Part shown: positions 37,085 to 46,274 of the stretch, piece by piece
Layout of the letters: every line of letters begins with the position of its first letter
Position numbering within the stretch: the stretch's first letter is position 1
Source of the DNA: Bubalus kerabau
Taxonomy: Eukaryota; Chordata; Mammalia; Artiodactyla; Bovidae
Direction: 5' to 3'
Assembly: GCF_029407905.1 (NCBI RefSeq)
Contig: NC_073630.1
Coordinates: forward strand, 33,577,001 to 33,641,000
Length of the DNA: 64,000 nt
Position numbers and translations under genes: made by a program
Notes under the pieces: model-generated
Database searches by the model: none
Told to the model about the DNA's origin: nothing
What the model saw: the letters and a program-made list of their open reading frames with translations, nothing else

Positions 37085-37230
37085 AATAGCCAGAATTTAT
37101 GAAATGCTTTCTATGCGGCAAGGCCTACATATGGATTATCTCATTAATCCTTGGGATAATTTTGTCATTTCACGTTATAGATGGACACAGTGAAGTTTAG
37201 GGAGATTAACAAACTGGTCTAGTTTCATTT
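37085..37230 (-). repeat. MIR SINE fragment (minus)
   Basis: tttatgaaatgctttctatg, tctcattaatccttgggata and tatagatggacacagtgaag follow antisense MIR order. Confidence 0.65.
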
Positions 37231-37734
37231 CCCTAATTAGTGTTCTTTAAAGAACTCACATTTTCCATAGAAATGTCTTGTCTGTTTCTTCTCTCCAAAT
37301 TAGCCCCCAGTCTTGCCTTGGCAAATGTAGAAAAAGAAGAAAGGAAGTTAGCATAGGTGTAGCCTGTGCTTACTCAAAAGTGGAGAAGCAGGGTTATCAA
37401 AAGAAGAGAAGAAATACCATAGGAAGGAGTTTTCAGTTTCTCTAGTCCAGTATTTTCATTTTCAGATGTTTTAACTATACTTTCAAGATGATAAAATAAA
37501 ACATTTAGTTCGAAGTAAGCCTGGACTTGAAACTAGTGTTGCCCATTTCCAGTCTAGTACTATTCATATGCTGCATTACATTGCTTTTCTTCATTTCAAA
37601 CTGAGAAAATGCCCCTTCCCAGACAATTTAAGTTACATGCGGTTATTTATCTGTCTGACGTAGACTTTTTGTAAAGGAATATACTGGTTAGGAACTTCCA
37701 TTCAGTTACTTATATCAGTATATTTTACTGATGT
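37231..37734. other. Unique sequence
   Basis: No feature was recognised. Confidence 0.5.
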
Positions 37735-37888
37735 TTATGTTCACTTTCATGCATTGGAGAAAGAAATGGCACCCCACTCCAGTACTCTTGCCTGGAGAAT
37801 CCCAGGGACAGCGGAGCCTGGTGGGCTGCCGTATATGGGTCGCACAGAGTCAGACACGACTGAAGCGACTTAGCAGCAGCAGCAGGAA
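37735..37888 (+). repeat. Bov-A2 right monomer with linker
   Basis: It starts in the linker (gttcactttcatgcattgg), followed by one Bov-A unit and an agcagcagcagcag tail. Confidence 0.9.
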
Positions 37889-38120
37889 TTGTAATTTTCC
37901 TAAGTTCATGATGATTATTTTTTACAATTTTTTTCTTGCTAGAGTAAATTTAAAGTTGCCATTGCTGCTTTAAATAAAATAATGTAGTTTTCAGACTGTC
38001 AAATATCATTGAAGTCAATATAAACTTGGAAGGAAAAAACACTTACTGGATCCTAAAAATGTTTTTTGGAAAACATTACACAGAACTTGAAATGATTTTT
38101 CCTTGTTTGGTAGTACAGAA

Positions 38121-38182
38121 GGGCTTCCCTGGTGGCTCAGCTGGTAAAGAATCCGTTGGGAAGATCTCCTGGAGAAGGGAAA
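38121..38182 (+). repeat. Bov-tA head fragment with internal deletion
   Basis: gggcttccctggtggctcag runs directly into gttgggaagatctcctgg. The B-box section is missing and the Bov-A body is absent. Confidence 0.8.
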
Positions 38183-38185
38183 GAC

Positions 38186-38849
38186 TAAATACAGAAAAAA
38201 ATGGGTTTAATTAAGCAAGACGAAATAAATCAAAAGGAAGGGCTGACAGTTTTATCTACAGTGACCTATTAATTGAAAGCAAACATCATCAACCACTCTA
38301 ATGTTTATTCCTTCGATAAATAATATACAGCAGGATTGGAAGCAAACTCTCTTTTAGTGTTCTCTACTTATTTTTTTTTTTTTTTTTTACACAAATGCTT
38401 TTCTTAGTGTTGACAGTAATTAGGAAGCATGGCTTAGAGTAGTTCTTTTATATTGTGGTAATCAGATAATTTCAATTAAACTATTAGTTTATTAGATTAC
38501 AGCAGCAATTAATTACTTTTTAGAAAATTCTCTACATATGGCGAATGGCTACTATTTGTGGGTATATTTGAATATGCCAAATCTGTGTCTAGTGTTAGTT
38601 AATCTTTCTTTCTTTTTTTTCCTTTATTCAGAAAGCCTCAGAAGGATAAGAGGTTGTTTCCATTTCACTTTTAATTGATGTTTCTCAATTTGAAAATGTG
38701 ATATACCAAAACTTGCTTCTGACATTTTTTTGTTTTTTATAGACTTGTTTCTGCAATCCACAATTTCCCTATGCCTTTGTTTTGTGAATATGTTGGTGTA
38801 AGTGCAGTGAGGAAGCAGCTTAGGAATTAAAAAAGTTTATCATGAACAA
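38186..38849. other. Unique AT-rich sequence with a T18 run
   Basis: The T18 homopolymer is at 38371-38388. No other feature was recognised. Confidence 0.55.
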
Positions 38850-39065
38850 TCCTGGGCTTCCCAGGTTGCTTTTAGCGCTTCCATGGTGGCTTAGATGGTA
38901 AAGAATCCGCCTGTAGTGCAGGAGACCTGGGTTCAATCCCTGAGTTGGGAAGATCCCCTGGAGAAGCCAATGGCAACCCACTCCAGTATTGTTTCCCAGA
39001 AAATTTCATGGACAGAGGAGTCAGGAGAGCTACAGTCCGTGGGGTCGCAGAGAGTTGGACATGGC
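38850..39065 (+). repeat. Bov-tA SINE (plus) with a partial second head
   Basis: A partial head (cctgggcttcccaggttgc, from about 38851) precedes a complete Bov-tA starting at about 38876 (gcttccatggtggcttag). The body ends gagttggacatggctg. Confidence 0.85.
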
Positions 39066-39103
39066 TGCGCGCGCGTGCGCGCGCACACACACACACACAC
39101 ACA
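39066..39103. repeat. 38-bp alternating purine-pyrimidine tract (CG/CA)
   Basis: tg/cg steps pass into (CA)n with no break in purine-pyrimidine alternation. It directly abuts the 3' end of the Bov-tA and probably grew from that SINE's tail. Confidence 0.95.
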
Positions 39104-39243
39104 GGCCTCCATGGGTTGTTTCTATCCAGCAGTGTGTGAGGAATTGCTTAATAAATTTTACAATGAAACATAAGGTGACATTAGAAATGTAAGTTGATAG
39201 TAATGTTTATACTGGCTTTTTTCTAGACATCCATTCCGAACTA

Positions 39244-39459
39244 TGTGCTGTGCTGTGCTTAGTCGCTCAGTCATGTCCGACTCTTTGCAACCCCATGGCC
39301 TATAGCCCGCCATATTCCTCTGTCCATGGGGATTCTCCAGGCAAGAATACTGCAGTGGTTGCCATGCCCTCCTCCAGGGGATCTTCCCAACCCAGGGATC
39401 AAATGCAGGTCTCACAGATTGCAGGCAGGTTCTTTACCATCTGCATTACCAGGGAAGCC
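39244..39459 (-). repeat. Bov-tA SINE (minus) with 12-bp TSD
   Basis: Complete antisense element. Flanks cattccgaacta (39232-39243) and cattccaaacta (39460-39471) differ at one base. Confidence 0.93.
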
Positions 39460-39471
39460 CATTCCAAACTA

Positions 39472-39930
39472 GAGAGACTTGTAATTTTCTTTTTTTTCGT
39501 TTTCTTTTAAGAGAGCTCCAGAATCACCATCTTTAAGTTGACTACTTTGTGTCCCTACTGCACTTTGAATCTACCTCTGTTGTTAACTCTACTTCTTTGA
39601 ATCTCTGCTCACAACACAGAGGTGAATTTACATGCATGTTGGTATTTTCCACAGACTTAGTTCCTTGAGAACAGGAAAAGAAGGCCTTAGTCATCTTTGT
39701 AGCCTTAGAGTCTCATACTGGGTTTTGCCAATTGTATGCTCTTGCAAGGCTCTGTTGAATTAGATTTAATTTGCAAGACAAGAACGCAGGAATTGTGTAT
39801 TCTATTCTTTCACTTGTTTATCTTTTCTTAAATAAAATAGAGGTTTGCTTTGCTAAAAGAAAGTTTATACTGAACCAAATTTATTTTAAAGATTAGATAT
39901 TTATGGAAGGAGAAGCAAATAGCAGATATT
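39472..39930. other. Unique sequence, possible L2 trace
   Basis: About 39655-39740 (cttgagaacaggaaaag, catctttgtagccttagag) is faintly L2-like. Nothing else was recognised. Confidence 0.35.
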
Positions 39931-39943
39931 AGACTGTAATCAT

Positions 39944-40206
39944 TGGAGAAGGAAATGGCAACCCACTCCAGTATTCTTGCCTGGAGAATCATGTGGACAG
40001 AGGAGCCTGGTGGGCTGCTGTCCATAGGGTCTCATAGAGTTGGACACGACTGAAGTGACTTAGCATGCAATGCATGCAATGGAGAAGGAAATGGCAACCC
40101 ACTCCAGTGTTCTTGCCTGGAGAATCCCAGGGACGGAGGAACCTGGTGGGCTGCCGTCTATGGGGTTGCACAGAGTCAGACACGACTGAAGTGACTTAGC
40201 TGCAGC
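39944..40206 (+). repeat. Bov-A2 SINE (plus), complete, 13-bp TSD
   Basis: Two Bov-A monomers are joined by an unusual linker, cttagcatgcaatgcatgcaa, instead of the usual ttcacttttcactttc. Identical agactgtaatcat sequences flank it at 39931-39943 and 40207-40219. Confidence 0.95.
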
Positions 40207-40219
40207 AGACTGTAATCAT

Positions 40220-40689
40220 ATACCTTTCTTTCATCTTTATTGTAATCTTTAAAGAAAGGAATTGACAATGTCAAATATGCTGTTTTGATATGGAAATAGT
40301 TACTTTTAAGTTATTTGTTATGGATAATTACCTTTCTCCCTTAGAGAATATTGTTGAAATTAACAATAGCAAAGTACTCTTTTCTTTATCAACAAGGTAC
40401 AAACTGTTAGAAAGTACCTTTTGAATTCACTTTCAAGAACAATTTATATTAACTCTAAAACAAAGAAATTTGAAAAGTGAGCTTGAATCATTGACTGTAA
40501 TGTCTTTTCTGAATTTCTTTTAAATGTGATTCTTTTTCTAATGTCTGTCATCATTCTTCTTTAAGCACTTAACATTAATTTGTTGATTTTTTCATAAAAT
40601 TCTGATAAAAAGTATTTATTAGTCTTTTTTGAAAGTTTGTTTCCTATTACTTTCATTTAAAAATTCCTCTTACTCTGAGTTTGCAAGGT
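40220..40689. other. Unique AT-rich sequence
   Basis: No feature was recognised. Confidence 0.5.
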
Positions 40690-41425
40690 AGTTTTGATCT
40701 ATTTTTTATTTTATTTTTAAATTTACCATTTAAGCATTTTTAAGTGTATAGTTCACTGGCATAAAGTACATTAGCATTTCTGTGAGAAAGTCACCACCAT
40801 TCCTCTCTAGAACTTTTGCGTCTTCCCAAACTGAAGCTTTAAATAATAACTACTTTTCCTCCGTTTTCTCAGCCCCTGGCAACCACCTTTCTTCCTCATA
40901 CCTTTATGAATTGGATTATACTATATACCTAATGTAAGTGGAGTCGTATGATGTTTGTCATTTTGTGACTAGCTTATTTCAGTTATTGTAATGTCTTCAG
41001 CAGAGAAGGCGATGGCACCCCACTCCAGTACTCTTGCCTGGAAAATCCCATAGATGGAGGAGCCTGGTAGGCTGCAGTCCATGGGATCGTGAAGAGTCGG
41101 ACACAACTGAGCGACTTCATTTTCACTTTTCACTTTCTTGCATTGGAAAAGGAAATGGCAACCCACTCCAGTGTTCTTGCCTGGAGAATCCCAGGGACAG
41201 GGGAGCCTGGTGGGCTGCTGTCTATGGGGTCGCACAGAGTTGGACACGACTGAAGCGACTTAGCAGCAGCAGCAGCAATGTCTTCAGAGTTTATCCATGT
41301 TGGAGTGTGTGAGAATTTCCTTACCCTTTAAGGCTGAGTAATATTCCATTGTACGTGTATACCACGTATTGTTTACTCATTCACCCTTCAGTGGACATTT
41401 GGTTTCCATCCCTGTTGAAAGGAAA
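40690..41425 (-). repeat. L1M 3' fragment (minus), split by a Bov-A2
   Basis: Antisense L1M order: aagtgtatagttcactggc, ctggcaaccacctttcttcc, gtaagtggagtcgtatgatg, then after the SINE gtttatccatgttggagtg and ggctgagtaatattccattg. Confidence 0.8.
41001..41276 (+). repeat. Bov-A2 SINE (plus), complete, 11-bp TSD
   Basis: Two monomers with the standard ttcacttttcactttc linker and an (AGC)n tail. Identical aatgtcttcag sequences at 40990-41000 and 41277-41287 show insertion into the L1M. Confidence 0.96.
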
Positions 41426-41450
41426 AACTGGGAACTGTCATTTTTTTTAG

Positions 41451-41610
41451 ACTGAAGTGGGCGTCTTCTTGGAGGACATTTTGGAAGACACGGTGAAGGA
41501 TGAGGTCACTGAAACAAAAGATGATAGAGAAGAAGATTTATCAAAAGAAGAAACTTCAAGACATTTTTCTGTTTTAAAGGGAAAGGTAGAGAAAGAGGAG
41601 AATGGAAGAG
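41451..41610 (+). other. Candidate coding exon, acidic/basic-rich, unrecognised
   Basis: A ttttttttag acceptor sits at 41441-41450, and the frame then stays open from 41451 to the stop at 41655. The encoded sequence is rich in E, D and K, starting T-E-V-G-V-F-L-E-D and including S-R-H-F-S-V-L-K. Two donors are possible: after 41585 (gtagag; 135 nt, phase 0) or after 41610 (gtatgg; 160 nt, leaving one base). With the second donor the phase fits the candidate at 42347. I do not recognise the protein. A-rich, stop-poor DNA can produce such frames by chance. Confidence 0.25.
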
Positions 41611-42346
41611 GTATGGTCACTGAGAGGTACAGGGAGAAGCATAAAGCTGGAGGATAGTCTTGCCTTAGAGGTCAGTGATCTCAAGTATTAAATTTTGAAA
41701 AAGGATCGTCATCTTTGACAGACACTGAAAAGCCACATTATTGTCTAATATACAGCTGTCAATGTGAAATGATCAGAAAAACAGAATAATCTAGTTTGTA
41801 TGACTCGTATAAATTGAACTTGTCCTGTAGATGGGGAGACAGTGACATAAAAGCTGGCCAAATTTGAATTGAACCACCAAGAACACACTGTTCACACCTT
41901 CAGTTTAGCAGTTCTAGAAAGTACCATCATTTAGTTATCTTCTGTTACTCCTCCTGATAGTTGAAGGAAAAAGCAGATATGGAAAAGCTGTTTTGCAGTC
42001 TGTGCAGTGGAATTTATTCTTTCAGTCTTTGTTATTGATTGCAGAACTGTTTTATCCTCTTTTGGGAGAAGGCAACAGTATATACCATGGCAACCAGTGT
42101 ACCAGACCCACACGGCATTTCAGCCACTCCAACAAGACTAATAATAGTAATCATTTTCATTTCTCTCATTAACTCTAAGTGATATTTTTAGCTATCTTTA
42201 AAGTCAACATTCTCTTTATTATCTTGAAGGAAAACCGTCATACTGAATTAGAAAAGAATACATATGTCTCAATATAATGTGTTTATTTCCTCACATCATT
42301 ATATATTTTATTTTATTCAGCATGCTAGATTTTTCTTATTTTCTAG

Positions 42347-42495
42347 ATCATGTATCTTTATATAATTATTCAGATAATGACAAAGATGATTATGTTTCCT
42401 TGGCATTTGCGTGCATTAAATCTCTATCTGAGGGGCATAGATTTTTAACATCAGAGTGCAAAATGTGGGCTAAAAAAATTGAACTTCCTTTATAA
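42347..42495 (+). other. Candidate terminal coding exon, unrecognised
   Basis: A strong polypyrimidine acceptor, ttttcttattttctag, ends at 42346. The frame from there runs 49 codons to a stop at 42493-42495, including D-N-D-K-D-D-Y and C-I-K-S-L-S. It needs one base from the previous exon, which a donor at 41611 would supply, completing an Asp codon. No clear polyadenylation signal follows closely, and I do not recognise the protein. Confidence 0.22.
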
Positions 42496-42877
42496 ATGTA
42501 TCTCCTGCAATTTCTTTTCCTCTTTCTCCCTATTTTAGTGGATAAAATGGAACAGACAGAACTGAGTTCTAGAAGAATGAACAGCTGTTTTCCCCTTTTG
42601 TCCCTTTCATCACCATGATTCAGGAGCCACTTTAGAAATTTTTGGGACCTCAGGGTCATCATTCAACAACCCAGATATTTTTCTGTAGATGTATGGAAGT
42701 TAATATAGAGTCTGCTTAAAAGAATTTATCTATATTTCTAATATTCTGAAAAAAATAGTGATGGTAATTTGATATCCTACTGCCTAAAAGTGATTTTAAC
42801 AGTTAGTCCTGGGCGAAGCTCAGTCAATATGAAATCATAACCAGATTTCTCCTACCCTGTGCTCAGTTGTGTAAAAC
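42496..42877. other. Unique sequence
   Basis: A second acceptor-like tract (tttctccctattttag) ends at about 42538, but the frame after it closes quickly when joined to the candidate above. Confidence 0.4.
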
Positions 42878-43129
42878 TGAAATTAGTGCAATACTATTTA
42901 CAATAGCCTAGATTTGGGAGCAACCGGAAAGTCCATTGACAGAGGAATGGATAAAGAATATATGGTACATAAATACAATGGAATATTAGCCATAAAAAAG
43001 AATTAAATAATGCTGTTTGCAGCAATGTGGATGGACCTAGAGATTATCATACTAAATGAAGTAAGTCAGACAAAGGCAAGTATCATATAATATCAGTATG
43101 TGGAATCTAATTAAAAATAATACAAATGA

Positions 43130-43325
43130 TGGTGGTGGTTTAGTTGCTGAGTCATGTCCGACTCTTGCAACCCCATGGACTGTTGCCCGCCAGGCTCCTC
43201 TGTCCAGTATTCTCCAGGCCAGAATACTGGAGTGGGTTGCTGTTTTCTTCTCCAGGGGATCTTCCCAACCCAGGAATCGAACCCAGGTCAGATTCTTTAC
43301 CAACTGAGCTATGAGGGAAGCCTCT
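43130..43325 (-). repeat. Bov-tA SINE (minus) inside L1
   Basis: Antisense body from tttagttgctgagtcatg to gctatgagggaagcc. Flanks are variants of aatacaaatga, obscured by a local duplication to the right. Confidence 0.9.
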
Positions 43326-43343
43326 GATAAAATACAAATACAA

Positions 43344-43398
43344 ATACAAATGAACTTATTTATAAAAAATAATAATACAAATGAACTTATTTATAAAA
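43344..43398. repeat. Local tandem duplication in L1
   Basis: aatacaaatgaacttattta occurs twice about 27 bp apart, preceded by short tacaaa repeats. The L1 order has it once. Confidence 0.8.
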
Positions 43399-43975
43399 AA
43401 AAGCAGACTTATAGATCTCAAAAACAAACTTATGGTTATCAAAGGGGAAATGTTGGGGGGAGGGTTAAATCAATAGCTTAGGATTAGCATACACCCAGTA
43501 CTGTAAATAAAATAGATAATCAACAAGGACCTACGGTACAGCACAGGGAACTCTACTCAATATTCTGTGATAACCTAATGAGAAGGTAATCTGAAAAAGA
43601 ATGAATATATGCATCTGTATAACTGAATCACTTTGCTGTGTACCTGAAACTAACACAGTATTGTAAATCAACTATTCTCCAATAATGGTAAAAAAAAAAA
43701 AGAGGAAAATCAAGAATGCTTCAATAAAAAATATATTTTCAGGAAAAAATAATTAAAAATTAAAAAATTGAAATTAGTGTCTTTGTTTTCCTGATGTATG
43801 GGGAGAGGATCAGGAAGATTGATGAGTGTAAAGCGGTAGAGTCAAGATCTGAACTATGATCCAGAGCCCAGGTTTTTATTACTAGATCCCTGCTTTCCAT
43901 GTAAAGAATAAAGATGACTGGGTGTGTAGAGCCCCAGAAATTCATCTAATGCAAGTAGGTTACTGACTAATTTTT

Positions 43976-44420
43976 TAAAATTTCAGCTTTACTGAGATAT
44001 AATTAATGAATAGTGATTTGATATGTGTTTTAATATACATTGCAAAAGGATTTCCCTTTCCATCCTTTAAAGAAATTTCTATTGTTGTTGTGACCGTTTG
44101 TGTTCTACTCTCTTAGCAAATTTCAATTATATGAAATGTTATAAACTCATAGTCATAGTTTTACGTTAGGTCCTAGAACTTAGTCATCTTACAGATGAAA
44201 GATTGCACCCTTTTACCAACCTCTGCTTGTTTTCTCCACCCCCTAGCCCCTGGTAGTTAGTTTTCTACTTTCTCTTTCTGTGTGTTTGATTACTTTTTAA
44301 TATTCCACATATAAGTGATAGCATTCAGTATTTGTCTTTGTCTGGCTTTTTTTTTTTAACTTAGCATGTTAAGATCTTCAAGATCCATCCATGTTGTTGC
44401 AAATGTTATTGACTGTTATT
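43976..44420 (-). repeat. L1 3' fragment (minus)
   Basis: Antisense order: tcagctttactgagatataa, cacccttttaccaacctctg, ccctggtagttagttttc, tattccacatataagtgata and ccatccatgttgttgcaaatg. Confidence 0.75.
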
Positions 44421-44427
44421 AAAGTTC

Positions 44428-44701
44428 GCGATGGCACCCCACTCCAGTACTCTTGCCTGGAAAACCCCATGGACGGAGGAGCCTGGTGGGCTGCAGTCCA
44501 TGGGGTCGCTCAGGGTCGGACACGACTGAGCGACTTCACTTTCACTTTTCAGTTTCATGCATTGGACAAGGAAATGGCAACCCACTCCAGTGATCTTGCC
44601 TGGAGAATCCCAGGGACGGCGGAGCCTGGTGGGCTGCCGTCTATGGGGTCGCACAGAGTCAGACATGACTGAAGCGACTTAGCAGCAGCAGTAGCAGCAG
44701 C
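44428..44701 (+). repeat. Bov-A2 SINE (plus), nearly complete
   Basis: It starts gcgatggcaccccactccag, lacking a few 5' bases, has two monomers with linker, and ends in (CAG)n with one tag. Short flanks aaagttc at 44421-44427 and 44702-44708 bound it. Confidence 0.93.
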
Positions 44702-44753
44702 AAAGTTCATCCTAGCAGTCAGGAGTGAGCTCATGCACGCCAGCCTGCCGAGA

Positions 44754-44862
44754 ACATTCAGATTCTAACCCTTTAGATTCTAACCTTTATTCTAAATCTA
44801 AATCATTCAGATTCTAACCCTTTAGATTCTAACTTTTATTCTAAATCTAACCCTTTAGATTC
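44754..44862. repeat. Two-copy ~48-bp tandem repeat
   Basis: cattcagattctaaccctt starts at about 44755 and again at about 44804. Each copy contains tttagatt and aatctaaa, which are complementary arms about 15 bp apart. A partial third start follows. Confidence 0.88.
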
Positions 44863-45159
44863 GAGCTGCTCAATTATGTTACCAGTATGTATCCAGCCGC
44901 ATGTAGCCCCTGATAAACTAAGCTCAGTGAACTAACTCCTCTGTAGTGTGGTTTTTCCTCAACAGTGTCTAACATTTTATTATGAAAAATTCAAATATAT
45001 AGAATAATTGTATTTTGAATGTACATATGCCTACAACCTAGATTCTGTAATTAAATTTTTACATAAATTTATATCTGCTGTTATCAAGGTAGCAATATTT
45101 GTATTTCTAACCTACGTACTAAATTACTGGAGGGACTCCCACAAAATACCCACTTTTTT
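44863..45159. other. Unique sequence
   Basis: No feature was recognised. Confidence 0.5.
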
Positions 45160-45272
45160 TTTGGCAGTGCCATCTGGCTTGCAGGATCTTAGTTCCCCAA
45201 TTAGGGGGTTGAACCCATGCCCCTTGCAGTAAAAGGGCAGAGCCCTAAACACTGGACCACCAGGGAAATCCC
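45160..45272 (-). repeat. CHR-2 SINE (minus)
   Basis: tttggcagtgccatctggc, atcttagttccccaattagg, gttgaacccatgcccc and ctggaccaccagggaaatcc are the antisense CHR order. Confidence 0.85.
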
Positions 45273-45322
45273 CAAATCTACTTTTGAATTCTGTTCTGTG
45301 CCTAAGCCTCTTCTACTGAGAT

Positions 45323-45553
45323 GAGTGTGTGTCTTTGTGCTGAGTCATTTCAGTTGTGTCCGACTCTGCGACCCAGTGGACCGTACGTAGCACGCCAGGC
45401 CCCACTGTCCATGGGATTCTCCAGAGTAGAATACTGGAGTGGTTGACTTTTCTCCTCCAGGGGATCTTTCTGACCCGGGGATCAAACTCGAGTCTCTCAT
45501 GTCTTCTACATTTGGTAGCCAGGTTCTTTACCACTAGCACCACCTGGGAAGTC
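45323..45553 (-). repeat. Bov-tA SINE (minus) with 10-bp TSD
   Basis: Full antisense element ending caccacctgggaagtc. Identical ctactgagat sequences flank it at 45313-45322 and 45554-45563. Confidence 0.94.
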
Positions 45554-45563
45554 CTACTGAGAT

Positions 45564-46267
45564 ATAGTTCCAGCTATTACCAGTTGAGTGTCATGTTTCA
45601 CTCTCACAGGTAAGAAATTTGTATTACAATTGTGACTACCGCACAACACCCACCTGTACCAGTATACTAAGAATGCCAACACAAGCCTGTTTTCTTCCCG
45701 CTTTCTCTCTACTCATTTTTCTAAGGGTGGAAGATAGGCAGTGAGAACAAGAGGGCTTCTAGCGAAGGCTTTCAAAGTGATGTGCTTTCCCTCTGAAGCT
45801 ATGTTGTGGTTTTAACAGAAAGAAACCTCTTTCTGATACAGTTTTGTAAAGTTTAAAAATAAAATAAAATTAAAAAAAAAAAGAAATGATAAAAAAAAAG
45901 AATAGTCCTTTTTTTCATATTAATAAAATGGTTCTCATCTGGAGGTTTATAAAGATATTCACTCTTCCACAGGGACCTGATTGGTTTAATGTTAGTTCTT
46001 TGAACCTACTAGCTTCAGAAGACTAGCTTCAGAAGGCAGTCTACCTGTAGTCTCATTATTCAAGTTGTTGGAGGGCCATTCTGATTAGGCTTCACAGCTC
46101 CCTTAGGAAGGCAGGATTTGGGACTGAAGATCTAGGGACCCTAGGCTCTCATTAAAGAAATATACTCTGGTCTAATTTAATAGAATCAGGGTTTAAGATC
46201 CCAGTAAAGTCAGTTGGTTTCTGTTTGTAACTGAGTTGTACAATATATTTAGAAAAATGTACAATTC
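45564..46267. other. Unique sequence with an A-rich tract
   Basis: About 45858-45900 is (A)n-rich. A 14-bp direct repeat actagcttcagaag occurs twice at about 46008-46035. Confidence 0.55.
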
Positions 46268-46274
46268 CTGTATC

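Larger units (their letters stand above)
42889..43768 (+). repeat. L1 3' end (plus) with TSD, split by a Bov-tA
   Basis: The sense L1 order is clear: ggagcaaccggaaagtcc, ggaatggataaagaatatatgg, ggaatattagccataaaaaag, acctagagattatcatac, then after the SINE tacggtacagcacagggaac and gtaaatcaactattctcc, with an A-rich tail. Identical tgaaattagtg sequences flank it at 42878-42888 and 43769-43779. Confidence 0.92.

Noticed and set aside
38895..39192. Overlapping frames rich in His/Thr and Ala/Arg repeats
   Set aside because: They are translations of a Bov-tA body and the adjoining CG/CA microsatellite.
42465..42538. Possible third exon after 42538 (acceptor tttctccctattttag)
   Set aside because: It would need a 74-bp intron with a weak gtgggc donor, and the joined frame meets a stop within a few codons.
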